Below, piece by piece: positions 19,080-27,199 of a stretch of DNA of 64,000 bases. Every line of letters begins with the position of its first letter. Position 1 is the stretch's first letter. The notes under the pieces are model-generated. The model was given only the letters and a program-made list of their open reading frames with translations, was not told the DNA's origin and made no database searches. This DNA comes from Caenimonas sp. SL110. Its GTDB lineage: Bacteria; Pseudomonadota; Gammaproteobacteria; Burkholderiales; Burkholderiaceae_C. The stretch is taken from the NCBI RefSeq assembly GCF_001044395.1, contig NZ_JANU01000002.1, forward strand, positions 1 through 64,000, given 5' to 3'. Made by a program: the position numbers and the translations under genes.

Positions 19080-19448
19080 ATGAAGTACCCCTGTTCAATC
19101 CGTGTATCCGCCTGCGCCTTCGCGCTGTTCGCGGCTATGGGGGCGGGTTCCGCGCTCGCCCAGACCTCACCGGCTGTCATGACCGACGTCGGCCCTGCGC
19201 CGGCCGAAGAGCGCGACAGCGCCGGGGCGATCGTGATGGAGGGCTCGAAAGTCCAGGCGCTGCGAGACGCCCAGGCTGCGCGCGCGACCAACCAGATGGG
19301 CGCAGCGCCCGACACCCGGCGCATGGGCTCCGGCCCTGCGACGTCGAAGATGTCCAGTGAGCGCGCGAGGTATGAGGCTGAGGCCGCGCGGATACGACAG
19401 GAAGAAGCCGACCTGAAGCGCAAGGGTGCTGCCAGCGTCCTGGAGTGA
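19080..19448 (+). CDS. Exported hypothetical protein
   Basis: A 122-residue protein with a clear Sec signal peptide (FALFAAMGAGSALAQ) and an otherwise polar, Ala-rich sequence. The C-terminal third (ERARYEAEAARIRQEEADL) is probably a short coiled coil. AAGGAG lies 6 nt before the ATG. It is divergent from the Spy-like gene across 241 bp in which I see no other feature. I do not recognise a family. Confidence 0.75.
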   Translation: MKYPCSIRVSACAFALFAAMGAGSALAQTSPAVMTDVGPAPAEERDSAGAIVMEGSKVQALRDAQAARATNQMGAAPDTRRMGSGPATSKMSSERARYEAEAARIRQEEADLKRKGAASVLE

Positions 19449-19468
19449 CGCTGCCGTCTTTGGCTGTC

Positions 19469-19489
19469 ATTGCGGGCTTGACCCGCAAT
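19469..19489. repeat. Palindromic dispersed intergenic repeat unit
   Basis: ATTGCGGG (19469-19476) and CCCGCAAT (19482-19489) form a perfect stem with a CTTGA loop. From general knowledge, this GCGGGCTTGACCCGCAAT palindrome recurs between genes in many proteobacteria, where spurious translations read GLRVKPAMT or WIAGQARND, as they do here. It could also help end the transcript of the exported hypothetical protein. Confidence 0.6.
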
Positions 19490-19544
19490 CCACCGCGAAG
19501 CGGCATCGGCGCTGGGTCGTTCGAAGGTGTGGTGACAATGCGGG

Positions 19545-20765
19545 ATGCCCCGCGCCCCAACGAATTCATCGCCGCCCCTGATCGCGCTGGCCGTGGCGCT
19601 TTCCCTCGGCGCCGCGGTCTCGCTCGGAATCACACGTTTCGCGTACGGCCTGCTGCTGCCGCCGATGCGCGCCGACCTGAACTGGTCGTACACGCTGGCA
19701 GGCGCGATGAACACGGCCAACGCGGCGGGCTACCTGCTGGGGGCGCTCATCACACCGGCCCTGATGCGGCGGCTCGGACCATCGAGGTTGTTGATCGCAG
19801 GTGCGGTGCTCGCCAGTGCATTCATGGGCCTGAGCGGATTTTTCACCGACGCGGCGCCGCTGCTTTTGCAGCGCGTGCTGGCCGGGGTGGCGAGCGCGTT
19901 TCTCTTCATCGCCGGTGGTTTGCTTGCTGCCCGCATGGGTGCCATGCAGCCATCGCGCAGCGGCTTTCTGCTGGGCATCTACTACGGTGGGACCGGCGTG
20001 GGCATTGTGTTGTCGGCAGTGCTGGTGCCCGTGGTGCTCGATGCCGCACAAGGGCGCGCGCACGGCTGGGCGTGGGCGTGGTGGCTGCTTTCGCTGGCGT
20101 GTTTCATCGGCTCGGCGCTGCTGGTCTGGCCGGCACGCGCGCTGGCACGCATGGAGAGCCACGCGCGAGACGGCGCTGCACACACCCCGCCATCGCACGC
20201 GCCATTCAGCTGGCGCGCATTTGCGCCGTCGCTGGTCGGCTACACGATGTTCGGCGTCGGCTACATCGGCTACATGACGTTCGTGATCGCGCTGCTGCGT
20301 GAGCAGGGCGTGGCCGCTTCGAAGATCACCTTGTTCTACGCACTGCTGGGCGTGGCTGTGATGGCTTCGTCGCGCATCTGGGCGGGCCTGCTTGACCGCT
20401 ACAAGGGCGGGCAGCCGCTGGCCGTTCTCAATGCACTGCTCGGGGTGGCGACGATCCTGCCTGCCATCACATCGTCGTGGCCGCTCGTGCTCGTATCGGG
20501 GCTCGTGTTCGGCGGCGTCTTCCTGTCGGTTGTGGCGTCGACCACCGCGCTGGTGCGGCACAACCTGGCGCCTTCGCAATGGGCTGCAGGGATCAGTGCC
20601 TTCACCATCGTGTTCGCAGCCGGCCAGATCGTCGGCCCCACCATCGTGGGATGGATTGCCGACGGCCCCGGCGGCCTGGCGCGCGGACTGGTGTTCTCGG
20701 CCTGCGCGCTCTGGGTGGGCGCGGCGCTGGCGTGGCGTCAACGCCCGCTGCCATCGTCTGGCTAG
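19545..20765 (+). CDS. MFS transporter, YbfB/YjiJ family
   Basis: Major facilitator carrier of 406 residues with twelve predicted transmembrane helices. The N-terminal ALSLGAAVSLGITRFAYGL and LPPMRADLNWSYTLAGAMN are hallmarks of the YbfB/YjiJ group, followed by ANAAGYLLGALI and, in the second half, SRIWAGLLDRYKGGQPLA. Substrates of the group are not established. No Shine-Dalgarno motif is clear, and the gene follows a dispersed repeat. The next gene starts 24 bp downstream. Confidence 0.9.
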   Translation: MPRAPTNSSPPLIALAVALSLGAAVSLGITRFAYGLLLPPMRADLNWSYTLAGAMNTANAAGYLLGALITPALMRRLGPSRLLIAGAVLASAFMGLSGFFTDAAPLLLQRVLAGVASAFLFIAGGLLAARMGAMQPSRSGFLLGIYYGGTGVGIVLSAVLVPVVLDAAQGRAHGWAWAWWLLSLACFIGSALLVWPARALARMESHARDGAAHTPPSHAPFSWRAFAPSLVGYTMFGVGYIGYMTFVIALLREQGVAASKITLFYALLGVAVMASSRIWAGLLDRYKGGQPLAVLNALLGVATILPAITSSWPLVLVSGLVFGGVFLSVVASTTALVRHNLAPSQWAAGISAFTIVFAAGQIVGPTIVGWIADGPGGLARGLVFSACALWVGAALAWRQRPLPSSG

Positions 20766-20789
20766 TTTGTGTCGGATTGAACAGACACA

Positions 20790-22070
20790 ATGCGGGCCAT
20801 GAAACGATGGATGTGGATTTTTACGGCGCTGGTCGTGTTGCCGGTGTTGCTGCTGGTTCTGGTGGCCCTGGTCCTGCAGCGATGGGTCGCAAGCGAGGAC
20901 TTTCGCGGCTTCGTGGGTGACCAGATCACGCAGGCGATCGGCGTGCCGGTTGATGTGGGGCGCGTGCATGTGGACGTGTGGCCGCTGCCTGCCATCGCTT
21001 TGGAACAGGTGCGCATCACAAGCAAGCCGCCGCTCACGCTGGAGCGGATCGAGGCGCGGCCGTCATACGCGCCGCTGCTGGCAGGACGGCTGGAGGTGGC
21101 AACGCTGATCGTGCGCAATGCAGTGGTGCCTGAGCAGGCCGTCATGGCGATTGCTGCGGCCCTGCAAAGGACAGACAAATCGTCCGGCAAGGTGAAGGAG
21201 GCCGTGCCAGCCAAAGGCGGGCCCCACATGCGCGTCGCCCTTCCCAGGCGCACCGTGCTTGACGGCCTGACCTGGGTCGGGGCCAGGGGCAAGACCAACA
21301 CCATCGATGCGACCGCGACACTCGATGCGGACGATCTCCCCGGCAAGGTGGATGTGCGCGTGCGAGCCGGCACCTATGCCGGCGCCAAACTCATGCTCGA
21401 GCGGCAGGTGGATCACTGGGCGGTGCGCGCAGACATCGGCGGCGGCACGGTGAAGGGGACGTTCAGGTTCGATGGCTCGAAGTTGCAGGGCGACCTGGCG
21501 ACATCGAATGTCGAACTGGCCGCGCTCACCGCGCCCAGCCGCACGCTCACCGGCAAGATCGACGCCACAACCAATCTGCGGGCCGATCTGCGCGGCGCGG
21601 ATTCCATCGCCGACGCCATCTCGACCCAGACGAAGTTCAATGTGCGCGGCGCGGTCGTGCAGGGCCTGGACCTTGCGCAGGCGGTGAAGTCGGTCGGCAT
21701 GAGCCGGGGCGGGCAGACCTCGCTCGACACACTGGCAGGCAATGTCGCAACCCAGGGCAAGGCGGTGAACCTGACGAACCTGGTGGCCACATCGGGTGTG
21801 CTTTCGGCGACTGGAAACATCGCGATGGCGGCCAGCAAGTCGCTCAACGGCCGCATCACGGTCGATCTCGCGTCGGGCGCGATCGGCGGCGCGGTGGGCA
21901 TACCGCTGGCAGTTGGCGGCACGCTCGATTCGCCATCGGTGACCTTGAGCCGTGGCGCCTTGATCGGCGCGGCCATCGGCACAGCGATTGCGCCGGGCCT
22001 TGGGACCGGTGGCGGCGCGAAGATCGGGGACAAGCTGGGCGAGGGCTTGAAGGGGCTGTTCGGCAAGTAG
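20790..22070 (+). CDS. AsmA family protein
   Basis: Inner-membrane-anchored periplasmic protein of the AsmA family, whose larger members transport phospholipid to the outer membrane. The 426-residue protein has an N-terminal membrane helix (WIFTALVVLPVLLLVLVALVL), an AsmA N-terminal module including VGRVHVDVWPLPAIALEQVRI, and a C-terminal AsmA-2-like part (NLTNLVATSGVLSATGNIA, GRITVDLASG). The C terminus is Gly/Ala-rich, ending GEGLKGLFGK. Starts at 20790 and 20799 are both possible. Precise role unknown. Confidence 0.87.
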   Translation: MRAMKRWMWIFTALVVLPVLLLVLVALVLQRWVASEDFRGFVGDQITQAIGVPVDVGRVHVDVWPLPAIALEQVRITSKPPLTLERIEARPSYAPLLAGRLEVATLIVRNAVVPEQAVMAIAAALQRTDKSSGKVKEAVPAKGGPHMRVALPRRTVLDGLTWVGARGKTNTIDATATLDADDLPGKVDVRVRAGTYAGAKLMLERQVDHWAVRADIGGGTVKGTFRFDGSKLQGDLATSNVELAALTAPSRTLTGKIDATTNLRADLRGADSIADAISTQTKFNVRGAVVQGLDLAQAVKSVGMSRGGQTSLDTLAGNVATQGKAVNLTNLVATSGVLSATGNIAMAASKSLNGRITVDLASGAIGGAVGIPLAVGGTLDSPSVTLSRGALIGAAIGTAIAPGLGTGGGAKIGDKLGEGLKGLFGK

Positions 22071-22188
22071 CCAGCCACCGCCGGTCGCCTGTGTCCTACA
22101 CGGCGGCGCGATGGTTGCTGATCGCATGCGCGCGAGTCATCCGTACGATGGTTGCACGGCACTGTCGCCTGCTTGCAAGTTACCCATC

Positions 22189-23040
22189 ATGCATGTTTCC
22201 ACCGTAGAAACGGTTCTCGAATACCAGGTGCTGGCGCCTACGCACTTTTGCTTCAACCTGGAGGCCGCGCACTGGGCCACCCAGTCCATCCGCAGCGAGA
22301 AGCTGGCCGTGTCGTCCGGCGTCTCTGTCCACAATTTCACCGACCACGGCAGCGGCAACCGCTTCTTTCGCTTCGATGCCCAGCCCGGTCACCTGCTGGT
22401 CAACTACAAGGCCGACGTCGAGGTGTACAGCGAGCATGTCGACGAGCACCTGCCCGAAGATTCGGTGAGCCAGGTCCCCGACAACATCTTTCACTACCTC
22501 ATGCCCACGCGCTACTGCGAGTCGGACGTGCTGTCCGCTGCCGCGCAGCAGATGTTCGGCCAGGAGCCGCCCGGCATCAGCCGCGTGCGCAAGGTTGTGC
22601 AGTGGATTCACGATCACATCGTCTATCGACCCGGCAGTTCCACATCGACCACCACCGCGCAGGAAGTCTTTGTGCAGCGCGCCGGTGTGTGCCGCGACTT
22701 TGCGCACCTGGGCATCACGCTGTGCCGCGCCCTGAACATTCCGGCGCGGCTGGTGGTGGGCTATGTGTGGTTCGATGAGCCGCCGCAGGATTTCCATGCG
22801 ACGTTCGAGGCGTGGCTGGGCGGACGGTGGGTGCTGTTCGACCCGTCCGGCATGGCGCCGGTCGACCGGCTCGTGCGCATCGGCACCGGCCGCGATGCAA
22901 AGGACGTTGCGTTCGCCACGTTCTTCGGTTCGGTGCAGATGATCCGCAAGGAGATCAGCGTGTACGAGCACGAGCCCCGGCTCACTGCGAACAGTGGCAA
23001 GGCTGTGCTGGAGCTGGCCGCGGTCGGCTCCGCCGTCTGA
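22189..23040 (+). CDS. Transglutaminase-like cysteine peptidase-fold protein
   Basis: A 283-residue protein with an N-terminal beta-rich domain typical of bacterial transglutaminase-like proteins and a C-terminal catalytic core. The Cys-His-Asp triad is present: C168 in RAGVCRDFAHLGITLCRAL, H203 in DFHATFEAWLG and D218 in WVLFDPSG. It is probably a cytoplasmic protease or peptide-modifying enzyme, as no signal peptide is seen. The ATG at 22189 matches the family N terminus (HVSTVETVLEYQV). Confidence 0.9.
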   Translation: MHVSTVETVLEYQVLAPTHFCFNLEAAHWATQSIRSEKLAVSSGVSVHNFTDHGSGNRFFRFDAQPGHLLVNYKADVEVYSEHVDEHLPEDSVSQVPDNIFHYLMPTRYCESDVLSAAAQQMFGQEPPGISRVRKVVQWIHDHIVYRPGSSTSTTTAQEVFVQRAGVCRDFAHLGITLCRALNIPARLVVGYVWFDEPPQDFHATFEAWLGGRWVLFDPSGMAPVDRLVRIGTGRDAKDVAFATFFGSVQMIRKEISVYEHEPRLTANSGKAVLELAAVGSAV

Positions 23041-23046
23041 GTTCGC

Positions 23047-23802
23047 TCAGGTCCGGTAGCCGGGATCGAGGCGATCCAGGCGGCGTATCAGTGCGGGCCA
23101 GACCAGTGCGCCGGGTCCGCCGACCGTCACGGCTTTGGCTGCAGCAGTCGCGCCTTCGATGATGCGTGGATCGACGGTGATCAGTTCGCCGCCGGCCTGC
23201 GCATCGATCTGTATGCGGCAGGTGTTCTCCAGGATGTACATCGACAGGAAGGCTTCGGCGATGGTCTTGCCGCACACGAGCAGGCCGTGGTTGCGCAGCA
23301 CCAGGTTGTTCGCGCTGCCCAGGTCGGCCTGCAGCCGCGCCTTCTCGTCATCGCGCAGCGCCACGCCTTCGTAGTCGTGATACGCGAGCGACGCCAGCAC
23401 GAAGGTTGATTGCTGCGAGATCGGCAGGATGCCGCCCTTTTGCGCGCTCACGGCGATGCCTGCGCGGCTGTGGGTGTGCAGCACGCACATCACGTCGTGA
23501 CGGGCCTCATGAATCGCGCTGTGGATCACGAAACCTGCGGGGTTCACCGGAAACTGCGAAGGGATCACCTTGTTGCACTGCCCATCGACCTTGACCAGCG
23601 ATGACGCCGTGATCTCGTCGAACATCAGGCCGTAGGGATTGATGAGGAAGTGATGCTCGGGACCGGGCACGCGCGCGGTGATGTGCGTGAACACCAGGTC
23701 GCTCATGCCGTACATCGCGATGAGCCGGTAGCAGGCGGCGAGGTCCACCCGCAGCTGCCATTCGTCGGCGCTGACGGTGTCCTGGAGGGAAGGGATGTTC
23801 AT
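23047..23802 (-). CDS. Class II aldolase/adducin family protein
   Basis: Zn-dependent aldolase or decarboxylase fold of 251 residues. Metal and catalytic features include the His pair in VLHTHSRAGIAV and the downstream His in VLRNHGLLVCGKTIAEAF. Bacterial stand-alone members act on small phosphorylated or unphosphorylated sugars and hydroxy-acids, but the substrate is not evident here. The ATG at 23802 overlaps the FMN reductase stop (ATGA) and has GGAG upstream. It is the second gene of that pair. Confidence 0.9.
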   Translation of the reverse strand: MNIPSLQDTVSADEWQLRVDLAACYRLIAMYGMSDLVFTHITARVPGPEHHFLINPYGLMFDEITASSLVKVDGQCNKVIPSQFPVNPAGFVIHSAIHEARHDVMCVLHTHSRAGIAVSAQKGGILPISQQSTFVLASLAYHDYEGVALRDDEKARLQADLGSANNLVLRNHGLLVCGKTIAEAFLSMYILENTCRIQIDAQAGGELITVDPRIIEGATAAAKAVTVGGPGALVWPALIRRLDRLDPGYRT

Positions 23803-24389
23803 GGCTTCTCCGGTTGGTGCAGTTGTTTCGATGCCCACAACACCTGGTCGATCACTTCCTGCACCCGCTGCCTTGCCGCGTCGCTGGCCAGCTCGCCCTG
23901 TTCGTTGAAGGCCTCGTGCGCGCGGCCGAGGGCGTAGCTTTTAGGCGCAACCCACATCTGCAGGTTCATCAGCAGCGGCACCAGGTGGCTTTGCGAGCGG
24001 ATGCCACCGAAGCTGCCCGGTGATGCGCTGAGCACGCCGACCACCTTGCCGGTCGTCGATCGCATGCCGTCGCTCCACACGGGATCGCCCTTGACCGGGC
24101 TGGAGATCCAGTCGAGCGTGTTTTTCAGCAGCGCCGGGTAGCTCTGGTTGTACTCGGGCGTGCTGATGATCCATGCCGCGTGCTCGTAGCCCAGTTGCTT
24201 GAGCTTGATGACGTCGGCTGGCGTGCCGCGCGATTCGAGGTCGGCGTTGTACATGGGCACGTCGAAGTCGGCCAGTTCGATGTGGGTGACCTCAGCGCCT
24301 GCTTGCGTTGCCAGCGCTGCCGCGGCGTGTGCGAGCTTGCGGTTCCAGGAGTTCTGGCGGGTGCTGCCCGCGAAGACGAGTATTTTCAT
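23799..24389 (-). CDS. NADPH-dependent FMN reductase
   Basis: Flavodoxin-like oxidoreductase of 196 residues. The phosphate-binding loop AGSTRQNSWNRKLA at residues 7-20 and the flavin-contacting TPEYNQSYPALLKNTLDW are both present, together with VVGVLSASPGSFGGIRSQ. It probably reduces FMN, quinones or azo compounds. It forms a two-gene operon with the class II aldolase gene through a 4-nt overlap. Confidence 0.92.
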   Translation of the reverse strand: MKILVFAGSTRQNSWNRKLAHAAAALATQAGAEVTHIELADFDVPMYNADLESRGTPADVIKLKQLGYEHAAWIISTPEYNQSYPALLKNTLDWISSPVKGDPVWSDGMRSTTGKVVGVLSASPGSFGGIRSQSHLVPLLMNLQMWVAPKSYALGRAHEAFNEQGELASDAARQRVQEVIDQVLWASKQLHQPEKP

Positions 24390-24462
24390 GGGCCCGATTG
24401 CACCACAGGCCGTTTGACTTGACGCGACTGACGCGTTCTTGCAGGAGAAGAAGTCGCGCTGC

Positions 24463-25302
24463 CTATTCCGGTTCCCGGGCGAATATCAAACGTCCAGCTG
24501 CGAACCGGATGAGTTTCCAGCGATCGCCCCTTGCAAAATTGCGAGCTGACAGGAACCTGCCTGCTCCAAGTCTCCCGAAACCCCAAAGTTTGGCAAGAAG
24601 GCGGGTGCGCCAAAGTTTCCATTTGCTTCCTTGTGCGTAGGCCGGCATGAATGCCACGGAGTCGTGCAAGACGTCGGCTTGATGTGGCCGGCCGAGCCCG
24701 GCAATTGCGTGTTCCGGGTTGCTTAACCCACCGTGTTCCCCGTATTGCCGGTAAGGAAGGTAAGTCTCAACACCCCTGTCCTTCAACCAGTATCCTAGGC
24801 GGGAATCAAAGGGTGAGTAGGCTCCAAGCGGATTGGCTGCGATCTCCTGATCAAAGAATTCAAGCAGCATCGCCGCGACCCGTGGCCATACGACTGTTGC
24901 AACAAGTCCGCCCGCGTGCCCTCTCGCGACCGGTCCATCCAAGTCCCAAATCGATGGTGCGCACGCGTACAGATAGGGGAGGCAGTTGTTGAATTTTTCC
25001 GCTGGCGCGGGCACTCGCAAGCTGCCGAATTTTTTAACTGGCACAAAGTCCGCTTCGACGATGATCGTCGGCAATGACCGGTTCGCAGCTATGCGCCAGG
25101 CATTCGCGTGATTCACAAAGCATCTGAAACTCGCGGAGTATTGACGCTGGGCATGTGTGTAGGGGCCGCGAACTTCTGCTACTTCAAAGCCTTCTGCCGT
25201 AAGGGTTCTGCGGAGATTGGACGTATCTTCTGTGTGGGCGACGATGATGACGTGTCTGCATGTCGATAGCAGCGAGCGCGCCGGTGGATTGGACTGTGGC
25301 AT
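24463..25302 (-). CDS. GT25-like (LPS biosynthesis) glycosyltransferase
   Basis: A 279-residue protein resembling family 25 glycosyltransferases that modify LPS or capsule. Supporting features are HVIIVAHTEDTSNLRRTL at the N terminus and NHANAWRIAANRSLPTIIVEADFVPV, where GT25 enzymes have an acidic donor-binding motif after the HxxxW segment. The region is less GC-rich than flanking genes. ATG at 25302 is preferred; an upstream ATG at 25359 would lie only 17 bp from the divergent FkbM start. Neither has a good ribosome binding site. Confidence 0.65.
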   Translation of the reverse strand: MPQSNPPARSLLSTCRHVIIVAHTEDTSNLRRTLTAEGFEVAEVRGPYTHAQRQYSASFRCFVNHANAWRIAANRSLPTIIVEADFVPVKKFGSLRVPAPAEKFNNCLPYLYACAPSIWDLDGPVARGHAGGLVATVVWPRVAAMLLEFFDQEIAANPLGAYSPFDSRLGYWLKDRGVETYLPYRQYGEHGGLSNPEHAIAGLGRPHQADVLHDSVAFMPAYAQGSKWKLWRTRLLAKLWGFGRLGAGRFLSARNFARGDRWKLIRFAAGRLIFAREPE

Positions 25303-25375
25303 CTGATGAGTTCTGTGGATCAGGGAATGCGATGAAGAGCCTTGATGATTCTGCTTCATTGCACGGAGGACAAAA

Positions 25376-26239
25376 GTGGACGCTTTGGAAAAGATAGAGC
25401 CGCATGGCTTTACAGGCCTGGACTGGCTCTTCAAGTTGTATCCCTTCTACAAGGGCAGGGGACGGCTCGCGCTTTCTTCCTTGTTCAGGGGTAGGTCGCC
25501 GTTCGGGCGATCAGAGAGCAGTGTGAGACTCCTTACTGGCGAAGCGATCTTTGTGGTGGACGATGATTACATTGGTCGCATGCTGCGTTTTTTTGGCGAC
25601 CTGGACCCGGCAGTGACTTCGACGATGAGAAGGTTAGTGCGCACTGGTGATACTGTGCTCGACATCGGTGCCAATGTTGGCGCGTTCTCGCTACCGGCCG
25701 CAACGATAGTTGGGCAGGCAGGTTCTGTTTATGCATTCGAACCGGTCACCAGACTTTGCTCGCTGTTGCAAAGGTCCGTAGCAGCCAATGAATTCAAGAA
25801 CATCCGGGTCATGAATGTCGCCCTGTCTGATTTCAGGGGTGAGGGAACTATGGCGGTTGCTGCGGCTGCACTTGGTTGTTCGAGTTTGACCCGCGGCGTC
25901 GAGGGCGAGACGTGCAAAGTCGAAATGCTCGACGAAGTCGACTTTGGTCCTGCGTTTAGCCGCCCCCGGCTTATAAAGATCGATGTCGAAGGGCATGAGG
26001 CCAGCGTGCTATCAGGTGGCCGAGGATTCCTGGAAAGATATCGTCCAGAGTTCGTCTTGTTCGAGTCCCACGACAACCGTGGGGATTTCTGGGATCGAGA
26101 AGAAGTCAGGATTCTGACCAAAGCCGGTTACCGGTTCTCTGTCATCGAAAGAACACCCACTGCAAAGCCGGTGATACGGCAGGTGGCAATTGCCGAGACA
26201 AAGTTTGCTCCGTTTTATGACTTTCTCGCGACGAGTTGA
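25376..26239 (+). CDS. FkbM family methyltransferase
   Basis: S-adenosylmethionine-dependent O-methyltransferase of 287 residues. It has motif I in TVLDIGANVGAFSLPAA, AFEPVTRLCSLLQRSVAAN as motif II and LIKIDVEGHEASVLSGG near the C-terminal part. FkbM enzymes methylate hydroxyls of polyketides and polysaccharide sugars. The GTG start is fixed by GGAGGA at 25365-25370, 5 nt upstream. It is divergent from the GT25-like gene and likewise less GC-rich than its surroundings, suggesting that the pair was acquired together. Confidence 0.9.
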   Translation: MDALEKIEPHGFTGLDWLFKLYPFYKGRGRLALSSLFRGRSPFGRSESSVRLLTGEAIFVVDDDYIGRMLRFFGDLDPAVTSTMRRLVRTGDTVLDIGANVGAFSLPAATIVGQAGSVYAFEPVTRLCSLLQRSVAANEFKNIRVMNVALSDFRGEGTMAVAAAALGCSSLTRGVEGETCKVEMLDEVDFGPAFSRPRLIKIDVEGHEASVLSGGRGFLERYRPEFVLFESHDNRGDFWDREEVRILTKAGYRFSVIERTPTAKPVIRQVAIAETKFAPFYDFLATS

Positions 26240-26407
26240 GTTCCTCACTAAGCCATGTTCCGACGAGATCAAAGGGCCCGTCTGAATTGCTGTGTTCGGT
26301 TGCACAGCTTGAGCTGCACTGCTTGTGAACCGGTCTTCGTAGAGGATTGAAGATTGATTCTTCGCCCCTTCCAGTCTGTGGGCGAGCGGCTGCAACACAG
26401 ACGTCGC

Positions 26408-27199
26408 TCAGGGGCTGCGTCGAAAGATGCCGGCGAGCTTGCTGCCCAACCCTGCCCGTGGCCGGCGCAACGGCGCAGTATCGGCCGGCGCGACGTTGCG
26501 CAGGATGGCATCGGGGCGACCCACCACGAGCTGTTGCGCCTCGTCGCGACCCACCAGTCGCTCGGCGACCGCCAGGCCCGCCGACAGCACCGGCACCCGC
26601 CTGCCGCTGGAGTGCGCATCGGTGGCCAGGATGTGCGTGAGACCGTCGCCAATGAAGCGCTCGCCCCAGTACTTGGCGCGCGGGCCGAACATGCCGGTCA
26701 GTGCGGATGCGGTGACCTGCATCCATGCGCCTTGCTGCACCAGCTGCGCAAAGAGCGGGTAGTGGTCTTCGATCCAGGTGAGCCGCTCGGGGTGGGTGAT
26801 CACCGGCACGTAGCCGGACGCGACCAGGTTGAACACCATGTCCGAAAAGTGCGGCGGCACGATGTGGTGGGACGGCTCCAGCAACAGGTAGCGGGTTCCG
26901 TTGAGCGGGGGCACCACGCCTTTTTTCAGGGCGGGGATCAGTTCGGGCACCAGGTGCACGTCGGCACCGATCACGAGCTTGAGCGGTATGCCGTGTGCAT
27001 CGAGCGACTGCTGCAACGCGTCGCGCGCCGACTGTATGCCCTGCGTGTCATTGAGGTACACGCCCGGGTAGATGTGCGGCGTGCAAGCCATGACCGTGAT
27101 GCCATCGGCCACGGCGATGCGGGCCATCTCCAGCGACATCTCCAGGTTTTTGGAGCCGTCGTCGATGGCGGGCAGGATGTGGCTGTGCAGGTCGATCAT
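26408..27199 (-). CDS. CpsB/CapC-type PHP tyrosine phosphatase
   Basis: Manganese-dependent protein-tyrosine phosphatase of the PHP fold that reverses autophosphorylation of polysaccharide co-polymerase kinases. The 263-residue protein shows metal-binding histidines in MIDLHSHILPAIDDG and TPHIYPG, then LLLEPSHH, VITHPER and LATDAHSSG. It ends the export/regulation module. The partner kinase Wzc is encoded five genes upstream at 31889-34192. Its ATG overlaps the stop of the preceding O-antigen ligase gene (ATGA). The following 168 bp hold no gene that I can identify. Confidence 0.92.
   Translation of the reverse strand: MIDLHSHILPAIDDGSKNLEMSLEMARIAVADGITVMACTPHIYPGVYLNDTQGIQSARDALQQSLDAHGIPLKLVIGADVHLVPELIPALKKGVVPPLNGTRYLLLEPSHHIVPPHFSDMVFNLVASGYVPVITHPERLTWIEDHYPLFAQLVQQGAWMQVTASALTGMFGPRAKYWGERFIGDGLTHILATDAHSSGRRVPVLSAGLAVAERLVGRDEAQQLVVGRPDAILRNVAPADTAPLRRPRAGLGSKLAGIFRRSP

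Noticed and set aside
19566-20969. A 467-codon minus-strand frame opposite the MFS gene
   Set aside because: Very rich in Arg, His and Gln, no domains, and fully antisense to a twelve-helix transporter.
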